A DNA stretch of 64,000 nt from Campylobacter ureolyticus (GTDB taxonomy: Bacteria; Campylobacterota; Campylobacteria; Campylobacterales; Campylobacteraceae). Below the pieces are notes generated by a model. It worked only from the letters and a program-made list of their open reading frames with translations, ran no database searches and was not told the DNA's origin. Position numbers and translations under genes: made by a program. Below, piece after piece: positions 29,461-40,980 of the stretch (its first letter is position 1; each line of letters starts with the position of its first letter). The stretch spans positions 620,001 to 684,000 of the forward strand of contig NZ_CP053832.1 in the NCBI RefSeq assembly GCF_013372225.1, read 5' to 3'.

Positions 29461-30723
29461 ATGATAAATGAAAAAAGATTTAAAGCGAAATTTGAAGAAA
29501 TTTCAAAATTTGGAGCTATTAAAGGAGGTAGATATTTAGAAAATGGAGTTTTAAGTGGTGGCTTAACTCGTCTTGCATTTGGCGATGAAGAAAAAGAAGC
29601 TAGAAAATATTTAGAACGTTTAGCCTTAGATGCAGGACTTAAATACAAAACCGATGAAGTTGGAAATATTTTTATAAGATATGATGATGTAAAAGAGCCA
29701 AATTTGCCAGCTGTAAGTGCTGGTTCGCATATTGATAGTGTTCCAAATGGTGGATTTTATGATGGAGCACTTGGTATTATGGCTGGACTTGAAGCTATAA
29801 AAAGCATAAAAGACAGTGGTAAAAAAATAAAAAGACCACTTGAGTTAATAATCTTTGCCTGTGAAGAATCAAGCAGGTTTAAAATGGCAACTGTAGGAAG
29901 CAAACTAATAGCTGGAAAACTAAATCTCGATCAACTTAATTTTTTAAAAGATAAAAATGGCATTTCGCTTTTTGATGCGATGCGAAATTTCGGACTTAGT
30001 CCAAATAAATATTATAATGCTGTTTTAGAGCCATCAACATATAAAAGTTATTTAGAGCTTCACATTGAGCAAGGTCCAGTTTTAGAAAATCACAATATTT
30101 CAGTGGGAATTGTTACAGGAATAGCCGCTCCAATTCGCTATGAACTTAAAATTTATGGAAGAGCTGATCATAGTGGTGCAACTCCTATGAATATGCGAAG
30201 TGATGCACTTTTATGTGCTGCAAAAATAATTTGTGAAGTTAATAAAATCGCATTAAAAGGAAAAACAACGGTTGCTACTGTTGGATATGCAAATGCAAAA
30301 CCAGGTGTTTTAAATGTAATTCCTGGAGAGTGTGTTTTAGGAATCGATATAAGGGATATAGATAAAGAGATGCTTTATAAAATAGATGGTGAAATTACTA
30401 AGATGATAGATCAAATTTGTAAAAATGATAAAATTGATTATGAGCTTACAAATTTAGTAAAAGATACGCCTGTTGTGCTTAGCAAAAATCTTATAAATAT
30501 GCTTGAAAAAAATGCTAATGAGCTTGATATCAAAACTATGAAACTTCCAAGTGGAGCAGGGCATGATGCCATGAATATGGTTGGAATTGCTGATGAGGTT
30601 GGGATGATATTTATTCCTTGTAAGGATGGAGTTAGTCACAATGTAAATGAAAATATAAATTTCAAAGACGCTATTTTTGGAGCTAGTGTTTTAGCAAAAA
30701 CTATGCTTGAACTTGCAATGTAG
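29461..30723 (+). CDS. M20-family amidohydrolase (N-carbamoyl-L-amino-acid hydrolase / allantoate amidohydrolase type)
   Basis: 420 residues. The metal-binding segment GSHIDSVPNGGFYDGALGIM, the ACEESSRF block with the bridging carboxylates, the dimerisation domain (GRADHSGATPMNMRSDAL) and a late His (PSGAGHDAMNM) match the hydantoinase/carbamoylase (AllC/HyuC) branch rather than the dipeptidases. It cuts the N-carbamoyl or related amide group from amino acids or ureido compounds. The exact substrate cannot be read from sequence. Confidence 0.88.
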   Translation: MINEKRFKAKFEEISKFGAIKGGRYLENGVLSGGLTRLAFGDEEKEARKYLERLALDAGLKYKTDEVGNIFIRYDDVKEPNLPAVSAGSHIDSVPNGGFYDGALGIMAGLEAIKSIKDSGKKIKRPLELIIFACEESSRFKMATVGSKLIAGKLNLDQLNFLKDKNGISLFDAMRNFGLSPNKYYNAVLEPSTYKSYLELHIEQGPVLENHNISVGIVTGIAAPIRYELKIYGRADHSGATPMNMRSDALLCAAKIICEVNKIALKGKTTVATVGYANAKPGVLNVIPGECVLGIDIRDIDKEMLYKIDGEITKMIDQICKNDKIDYELTNLVKDTPVVLSKNLINMLEKNANELDIKTMKLPSGAGHDAMNMVGIADEVGMIFIPCKDGVSHNVNENINFKDAIFGASVLAKTMLELAM

Positions 30724-30760
30724 GTTATAAAATTTAGCATAATTTTTAAGAAAGAAAAAG

Positions 30761-31249
30761 ATGAAATTTGTTTATTTTATAAGGCATGCAAAAGCAAAAA
30801 AAGAAGCAAGTAGTGATTTTTTAAGAAAATTAAATAAAAGAGGTAGGGAAAATGCCTCATCTTTAGGAAAAATTTTAAATGAACTTAGTATAATTCCACA
30901 AGCTTTTTATACAAGTAGTGCAGTTAGGGCATTAAGTACAGCAAACATTATCGCTGAAAATATGAAATTTAAAGGTGAGTTTAAAAGTTTTGATGAGCTT
31001 TATGATTTTGAGGGAAAAAATCTTTTGAAATTTGTAAAAAATTTAGATGATAAATTTGAAACAATTTTTATAGTAGGGCATAATTATGCAATTACAAATA
31101 TTTGTGAAATTTTGAGTGATTCTGCTATTGGAAGTATTCCAACCTGTGGAATTTTTGGCATTGGTTTTGATATTGAAAAATTTTGTGATATTGAAGAAAA
31201 AATAGGCAAAGTCTTGCTTTATGATTATCCAAAAAAACATCTTAGTTAA
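30761..31249 (+). CDS. histidine phosphatase family protein, SixA-like
   Basis: 162 residues. RHA motif at residues 8-10 (YFIRHAKAKK), RKLNKRG helix, and the second catalytic His in IVGHNYAITNI. The short length and RHA in place of RHG point to the SixA branch of phosphohistidine phosphatases. Cytoplasmic. Nine bases separate it from the next gene. Confidence 0.87.
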   Translation: MKFVYFIRHAKAKKEASSDFLRKLNKRGRENASSLGKILNELSIIPQAFYTSSAVRALSTANIIAENMKFKGEFKSFDELYDFEGKNLLKFVKNLDDKFETIFIVGHNYAITNICEILSDSAIGSIPTCGIFGIGFDIEKFCDIEEKIGKVLLYDYPKKHLS

Positions 31250-31258
31250 GGAGATATT

Positions 31259-32575
31259 TTGCAAGGTCAAGTTATAAGTGATCAATTTATTATAGGTGAT
31301 GATGGGCTTTATTATAGATATAACAAAAGTCTTACACAAAATGTTGCTATCGGAGATATAGTTAGTTTTGAAGAAAGTGATAATATCGCTATAAATATTA
31401 CTTTTATTAGTAAAAAACCTCCAAAAGAGGAACCAAAAGAAAGCGTTTTAGAAAAAATTAAAAATGTAGATATCGAAAAACTTAAAAATCGTGATTATCA
31501 AAAGATAGGATTTAAAAAAATTTTAAATTTATTTAAATTTAGAAAAAAAGATGATAAAAAAGAAACTATTTTTGAGGAGTATGAAAGTCATTTAGATGAT
31601 AATTCTAATGAGTCAATTATAAAAAGTAGCAAAATAGATGAAAATTTAGAAAATAAAATTGAAAAAGTAAAAATAAGTAAAAATGGTAACAAAGGTGACA
31701 ATAGATTTGTTTTTTCATTTAATACCAGAAATGATAAAAATGAGAATAAAAATACCAAATTCCCAAATTATGAAAATTTTGATAAAAAAACTTCTTCAAA
31801 AAATTCAATTTTCGGAAAAATCAAAGATCATAAAAATAACAAAAAAGAAAAAGATTTTACTATTAAAGATGATATGATTAAAAAACCAAGTAAAAACCAA
31901 AAAGAGATTTTTGCAGCTAAAATTATTGCTATTTTTTCGCTTTTAATTCCTGTTTTAGTAGTTGCTATAATTTTTTATCTCAATCATGGATTATTAGATA
32001 CTTCTTATAAAAATATGCCTTTAAATATAGCTGTTTTAGTGCTTGGTTCTTTATTGATAACGCCTATTGGAACTTATATTGCACTTAAAATAATTTCAAA
32101 TTTAAGTGGCTCTGCAATTCATATAAATTATCTTAAGGCGATATTTTATCCATTGATTTTGATCTTTTTATTTATGTTTATTTTTGGATTATCAAATGCG
32201 TTTTTAGTAGATTTGCAATCCAAGGAAATATTAATTATTGGAAATATAGCTCTTTTTGTTATTTTAATATTATTAATTATATATTGTATTAAATTGCAGC
32301 TCAAAGTATTTTTCGAGCTTGCTAGACTTACAAATGTTGAGCTTTTTAAACTTTATGCTGTATTAATTGTCGTTTCTGTGTTTTTAAACTCACTTCCATA
32401 TTTATTTGGAATATTTATGGTTTTGTTAATTATGTTTGGAAATTTTTTCATAAATATTTTACCAATTTTAAATCTAATAAGCTTTGCCTCTTATTTTGTT
32501 GGTCTTTTAAGTTTTTTTATTTATTTAATTGCATGGATAAAAGTAAAGAATATAAAAAAAGCTATGTTTGCTTAA
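31259..32575 (+). CDS. unknown membrane protein with a small beta-rich N-terminal domain and charged linker
   Basis: 438 residues from a TTG start with an AAGGAGATATT site. Residues 1-55 (IISDQ...YYRYNKSLTQNVAIGDIVSF) look like a small OB-type or cold-shock-like barrel. Residues 60-215 form a Lys/Asp/Asn-rich, low-complexity linker, and residues 220-435 hold five to six hydrophobic segments. I do not recognise the family. The combination of a cytoplasmic nucleic-acid-binding-like fold, long charged tether and membrane domain is uncommon. It may be cotranscribed with the SixA-like gene and ends at a shared bidirectional terminator. Confidence 0.75.
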   Translation: MQGQVISDQFIIGDDGLYYRYNKSLTQNVAIGDIVSFEESDNIAINITFISKKPPKEEPKESVLEKIKNVDIEKLKNRDYQKIGFKKILNLFKFRKKDDKKETIFEEYESHLDDNSNESIIKSSKIDENLENKIEKVKISKNGNKGDNRFVFSFNTRNDKNENKNTKFPNYENFDKKTSSKNSIFGKIKDHKNNKKEKDFTIKDDMIKKPSKNQKEIFAAKIIAIFSLLIPVLVVAIIFYLNHGLLDTSYKNMPLNIAVLVLGSLLITPIGTYIALKIISNLSGSAIHINYLKAIFYPLILIFLFMFIFGLSNAFLVDLQSKEILIIGNIALFVILILLIIYCIKLQLKVFFELARLTNVELFKLYAVLIVVSVFLNSLPYLFGIFMVLLIMFGNFFINILPILNLISFASYFVGLLSFFIYLIAWIKVKNIKKAMFA

Positions 32576-32582
32576 CTTTATA

Positions 32583-32607
32583 AAGCTCAAATTTAAAATT
32601 TGAGCTT
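32583..32607. terminator. bidirectional terminator between the membrane-protein gene and rubrerythrin
   Basis: A perfect 12-bp inverted repeat (AAGCTCAAATTT / AAATTTGAGCTT) lies between two convergent genes, followed on the plus strand by ATTTTTTT and on the minus strand by a T-containing stretch. Confidence 0.85.
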
Positions 32608-32613
32608 ATTTTT

Positions 32614-33198
32614 TTAATATGTTTCTTCAAAAACTTCAAAATGTGCTTGTGGATGATCACAGGCTGGACAAACTTCAGGAGCTTCCTTTCCTTCGTGCAA
32701 ATATCCACAATTATTACATTTCCAAATGCAAACTCCATCTTTTTTAAACACCTTACCACTTTCTATGTTAGAGATAAGTTTTTTATATCTTGTATCGTGA
32801 GCTTTTTCAGCTATTGCAATATGTTCAAATACACTTGCAATTTCATCAAAGCCTTCTTCTTTTGCTATTTTTGCAAATTCTGGATACATGTGTGAGTGCT
32901 CTTCATGTTCACCCTCAGCAGCAGCTTTTAAATTTGCTAAAGTATCTGCTAATACAACAGGAAAATCATTTGAAATTTCTATTTTTTTGCCTTGCAAATC
33001 TTGCATTAGAAATTTATAAAGCCTTTTTGCGTGAGCTTTTTCATTTCTTGCTGTTTCTAAAAATATATTTTGAATTTGAACATAGCCATCTTTTTTTGCT
33101 TGAGCACCATAATACTCATATCTTATTGCAGCTTGTGTCTCGCTGATAAATGATTTCATTAAATTTACAGCAGTTTTTGTTCCTTTTATGCTTTTCAT
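32614..33198 (-). CDS. rbr: rubrerythrin
   Basis: 194 residues. The N-terminal ferritin-like four-helix bundle carries ExxH-type iron ligands (SETQAAIRYEYYG; ARNEKAHAK; EGEHEEHSHMYPEFA; AIAEKAHDTRYK). The C-terminal rubredoxin domain has two CxxC knuckles (KCNNCG, VCPACDHP). It reduces hydrogen peroxide in the cytoplasm with electrons from reduced pyridine nucleotide via partner proteins. A strong AGGAGG site precedes the ATG. A 17-bp palindrome at 33232-33248 upstream could be an operator. Confidence 0.95.
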   Translation of the reverse strand: MKSIKGTKTAVNLMKSFISETQAAIRYEYYGAQAKKDGYVQIQNIFLETARNEKAHAKRLYKFLMQDLQGKKIEISNDFPVVLADTLANLKAAAEGEHEEHSHMYPEFAKIAKEEGFDEIASVFEHIAIAEKAHDTRYKKLISNIESGKVFKKDGVCIWKCNNCGYLHEGKEAPEVCPACDHPQAHFEVFEETY

Positions 33199-33231
33199 AT
33201 TCTTTCCTCCTAAATAAAAGTTTTATCATAT

Positions 33232-33248
33232 TATCATATTGTTGATAA
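33232..33248. promoter_or_regulatory. palindrome upstream of rubrerythrin, possible operator
   Basis: TTATCA-5 bases-TGATAA, perfect 6-bp arms, about 35 bp upstream of the rbr start. Peroxide-stress genes in campylobacters are controlled by PerR, whose boxes are AT-rich inverted repeats, but this spacing is not the classic 7-1-7 form. Confidence 0.35.
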
Positions 33249-33477
33249 ATAAAAAATAAAAATTTTGATATCGCAACAATATAATTAAAAAATATAATTT
33301 TATCGTGTGGATATTACGACTTTTAAACAATAAGTTTCATGTATTAAAATATATAAGAAATTTTTCTTTATTATATATGATTAAAAAAATACAAGTGTAT
33401 TCTCCGTATTTTCCCCCTTCCCCAAATTTCTTCCAACATTTTCCCCCACTTTAATCAAGCTTTAAGCTTTATGTTTG

Positions 33478-33483
33478 TATAAT
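33478..33483 (+). promoter_or_regulatory. candidate -10 box of the rRNA operon
   Basis: TATAAT preceded by TTTG and a T-rich upstream stretch, about 260 bp before the 16S 5' end. No other equally good box is seen in the leader. Pattern only. Confidence 0.45.
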
Positions 33484-33744
33484 TTCATTTCCGTTTTACG
33501 AAAGACCTCTTAAACGAGTTGTTTAAATAAGTTCTTTTTTATAAAAAACGAGTTTTTTAAATTATTAATGTTAAACTATAAAAATCAAATTTTAAAGTTA
33601 ATCTTTGAAATCTAAACAAGTGATCGATTGAGCTAGAAATTAAAAACAATATCTTTGTATTATATATAAAGGTATTAAATAATAATTTATTTTTATTTAA
33701 AGATAAATAATAAAAGTTTTTAGATTAAAAACTTCATAATATTT

Positions 33745-35258
<1,514 letters not shown>

Positions 35259-35402
35259 AGAGTACAAATAGATATTCTCTCACAAGATATCTATAAGAAA
35301 GATATAAGTGTTAATATTTATACTTATAGTGTAATAGACAACTAACTCAATCATCCTTGTTTAGTTTTCAGAGATTGTTTTAAAATTAGTAATAGAGCTA
35401 AA

Positions 35403-35478
35403 GGGGAATTAGCTCAGCTGGGAGAGCGCCTGCTTTGCACGCAGGAGGTCAGCGGTTCGATCCCGCTATTCTCCACCA
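35403..35478 (+). tRNA. tRNA-Ala (TGC anticodon)
   Basis: 76 nt, with acceptor stem GGGGAAT paired with ATTCTCC, D-arm TAGCTCAGCTGGGAGAGC, anticodon loop CTTTGCACG, T-loop GGTTCGATCC and encoded CCA. In the 16S-23S spacer. Confidence 0.97.
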
Positions 35479-35481
35479 TAA

Positions 35482-35558
35482 GGGCCTGTAGCTCAGCTGG
35501 TTAGAGTGCACCCCTGATAAGGGTGAGGTCATAAGTTCAAGTCTTATCAGGCCCACCA
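35482..35558 (+). tRNA. tRNA-Ile (GAT anticodon)
   Basis: 77 nt, with acceptor stem GGGCCTG paired with CAGGCCC, anticodon loop CTGATAAG, T-loop AGTTCAAGT and encoded CCA. Three bases after tRNA-Ala, the usual spacer order for the group. Confidence 0.97.
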
Positions 35559-36334
35559 TTAAAAAAATATAAAAATTATTTTTATATAAAGCTTATATAA
35601 TACATAGTTTAACAAAGAAGTATTTTATAATAAAAATAACTATATTTTAGATGATAGTTTTTTATTAAAATAAACTATTTTTAATTTTATAAAAATATAA
35701 GTATTATTAGATAAAATACCAAACTTTATTTTTTTATTATAAAGTTTAATTAGAGAGTTAAACAATAAAGTTGATAAAAATCAATTATCTCTTATATGTT
35801 AATTTTCTAATTAGGTTTTATAATCTAAATGTTATTTAAATTATCATTGTTAAAAGTCACAAAAAGTTTTAATAAAATAAAACAATTTTACAGGACTTGT
35901 TAAAGCTTTATATCTATATAAACATAAAAGCAAATCTTTTAAATTTAACTGTTATCAAATTTAAAAGTTTAAAGATTATACACGAAACAATAAAGTTTTT
36001 AAAACTTACTTTATAGTTTATAATCTCTTTCCGTCTTAATTTATATAATATAAACATTATAAAATAAATCATTATTTTATCTTTAACAAGGAAGTGATGC
36101 GAATTAGAATATCAACATAATAAATAATTCTAATAACTTCAAAGACAAGCAACTTTATTAAGTTTAAGTATTAAATAATTTTAATCAAATTTAATTTTTG
36201 TTTTTACGAGTAAAACCTTAATATTGATTTACGACAAACGAAGTTTTGGGTAAATCTTAATAGCTTTAGAGGTTTGCAAAGGGTGTAGCCCTTGCTCGTA
36301 AAGACTAGCTTTGCTAGTCTGCGAAGTCAAAAAA
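35559..36334 (+). other. 16S-23S spacer, distal part
   Basis: About 776 bp with no gene or further tRNA. Mostly A/T up to 36080. The upstream arm of the pre-23S processing stem lies at 36083-36100, and a more GC-rich segment with a small hairpin (GACTAGCTTTGCTAGTC, about 36303-36320) precedes the 23S 5' end. Confidence 0.8.
36083..36100 (+). other. pre-23S processing stem, 5' arm
   Basis: TTAACAAGGAAGTGATGC is the exact reverse complement of 39423-39440, which lies past the 23S 3' end. Such long flanking stems are RNase III substrates that release pre-23S rRNA. Confidence 0.85.
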
Positions 36335-39333
<2,999 letters not shown>

Positions 39334-39422
39334 TTTTTATCTACTTTTAGCAGTCGAACAAAGTCCGACTTAAAGTAGCAAATACTAAAGATTTGTTGCA
39401 CAAATGCAAGAAGTAGAGTTAA

Positions 39423-39440
39423 GCATCACTTCCTTGTTAA
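39423..39440 (+). other. pre-23S processing stem, 3' arm
   Basis: Exact reverse complement of 36083-36100; see that entry. It sits between the 23S end and the 5S gene. Confidence 0.85.
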
Positions 39441-39558
39441 GGATAAATACTATTCTTTAAACAAGTTTTACAGTTTTAAATATTAAAACTTAGACTTTTA
39501 ACAATTTAACTAACAGTGTTTAATAAGAGTATTTATTTAAATATTTTTATTTAACACT

Positions 39559-39676
39559 GTCCGTGGTTATACAGATGTGGAAACGCCTTGCTCCATCCCG
39601 AACCAAGAAGCTAAGCACATCGTGGCTGATGATACTCTCCCTTACTGGGATGCTGGGAAAGTAGGTCACTGCGGAC
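39559..39676 (+). rRNA. rrf: 5S ribosomal RNA
   Basis: About 118 nt. The ends GTCCGTGG and CTGCGGAC pair as the terminal stem, and loop A and B blocks (GGAAACGCC; ATCCCGAACC; GTGG..GATGATACT) are present. It closes the rRNA operon. Confidence 0.95.
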
Positions 39677-39875
39677 TTTGTTTTTATACTAACTATTACT
39701 TACTACAATATTTATTTTTAAACAACCTATCTAGTAAAATTGAATTTTAAATGCTTTTTATTTGCTTGTTTACTTTATTTTTTTATTTTCTCTATGTGTT
39801 TATTTGGATGATGGTGGTTTGGGGTTTAAATTTTATTACAATAAAAATTTATGATGTAAATATAACTTTTATTAG
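39677..39875. other. short non-coding stretch after the rRNA operon
   Basis: About 200 bp of AT-rich DNA with T-runs (near 39770-39790) that may end rRNA transcription. I see no clear stem-loop and no gene. Gene wreckage begins right after it. Confidence 0.5.
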
Positions 39876-40574
39876 TTATGTAATGTTTTTATAGAAACTC
39901 TAAAAGGCAAAGAAAAAGACCTAGCAAGAATAAATTTAGAAAAAGAGCTAAATATTAATCCCATAAAAGAGTTTGGCAAAAACTATGCTGAGTTTTATCA
40001 TGACCCACAAGGAGCAATTAATAAGCTTTTAACTGAGAAAAAGGTACAAGTTGCAGGGGCGTTTTATAGAAAAGATTTAGGCGATATTGACTTAGTTTGG
40101 GGTGATATAAAAATAGGGCTTAGAAAAATACTAGATAAACACATTGATGATTTTTAAAAATTTTAATGGAAATACTTCTTTAGAAAAGATATCCAATGCA
40201 TTAGATGAAATAGTCAAAAATGGCAAAATATTAAATAAAAATGGTTGTAATTACTGTATGGCACAAAAAAGGTGATGAATATTATAAATTAAGAATTAGT
40301 CAAGATTTTAATAATGATGGTGAAAATAAATGGATAACAATATCTTATGAAGCAACTAGAGAAAAAAGATAAGACTTTCGGCGATGCCCTTTTTGTGGAT
40401 AAGCGACCTTTAGCCAACTCTAGCAGTAATACTATACAAAAAATACAGATAACTAAAATAGGAAAGATGCTCCTATTTCAGCATATCCACACCAAAATAG
40501 GCTTACGGATGAGGCTTCAAGCACATCGCCTCAAACAGCATCTTTTAATGGTAGTATGCCAAAGCAAGACTTAA
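39876..40574 (+). pseudogene. remnant of a phage polyvalent / polymorphic-toxin C-terminal domain (barnase/colicin E5-like nuclease type)
   Basis: A coding-like stretch broken into at least three frames. Frame one encodes KEFGKNYAEFYHDPQGAI, then GAFYRKDLGDIDLVWGD and GLRKILDKHIDDF, then stops at 40155. Frame two continues with NTSLEKISNALDEIVKNGKI (from 40148). Frame three has VVITVWHKKGDEYYKLRI and ITISYEA, and a further shift gives KKDKTFGDALFVDKRPLANSSSNTI. Read together these make one continuous domain of the kind found at the C-terminus of large phage-encoded or toxin proteins in Campylobacter and Helicobacter (DUF3519/PBECR-like nucleases). No start codon or N-terminal part remains, so this is a decayed, probably transferred fragment. 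Confidence 0.75.
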
Positions 40575-40813
40575 ATAATAATAAAATAAAAGGTGGTTTT
40601 ACTATTCAAAGTATGGTTAAAAACATAGTATCTAGTGGTATAGGTGGAAGCATTGGAACATATTCAGCGCCTAACGATAAAAAATTAGAGGGATTTATCA
40701 TGGGAGCTTTAAGTGGAGTGGGCGCATCAAATTTTGGTGGGATTTCTCATTCAGCTGTTAATTTAGTAAAAAATATGATAAATGCTCCAAAAGTAATAGA
40801 TAAGACAATCTAA
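40457..40813 (+). pseudogene. fragment with Gly-rich hydrophobic C-terminus, probably tail of the same broken gene
   Basis: The frame is open from 40457 without a good start. It encodes a Ser/Thr/Pro-rich stretch (TDEASSTSPQTASFNG), then, from the only ATG at 40556, 85 residues with IVSSGIGGSIGTYS and GALSGVGASNFGG, a glycine-rich hydrophobic segment. It overlaps the end of the previous fragment in another frame, consistent with one frameshifted gene. If the ATG is used it could still make an 85-residue protein, but no ribosome site is visible. Confidence 0.55.
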
Positions 40814-40827
40814 AAAGGAGTAAGTAT

Positions 40828-40943
40828 ATGAAAGTTAATGCTGAAATAGGCAAAATACCAAGCAAGGCAACTAAAAACTAGGTGTTAAAAAAACCAATAA
40901 TAATCAGTTTGGCGACAACTATCATAGAAATAATTTTTTTTAA
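40828..40943 (+). pseudogene. small frameshifted gene remnant, unknown
   Basis: A good ribosome site (AAAAAGGAG) precedes ATG 40828, but the frame stops after 17 residues (MKVNAEIGKIPSKATKN). A one-base shift in the A-run at about 40874 would continue as LGVKKTNNNQFGDNYHRNNFF to 40943. Either a decayed gene start or a very short peptide. Confidence 0.5.
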
Positions 40944-40980
40944 CAAATAAAGATGTAAAAACAAATATTTATCATAATAG

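Larger units (their letters stand above)
33199..33744. other. rbr/rrn divergent intergenic region and rRNA leader
   Basis: 546 bp without a gene. It holds the rbr upstream palindrome, a patch of C-runs at 33413-33447 that is unusual in such AT-rich DNA, a promoter candidate for the rRNA operon at about 33478, and an AT-rich rRNA leader. Confidence 0.7.

Noticed and set aside
35559-36334. Additional tRNA in the 16S-23S spacer
   Set aside because: I looked for further cloverleaf patterns and T-loop motifs and found none beyond Ala and Ile.
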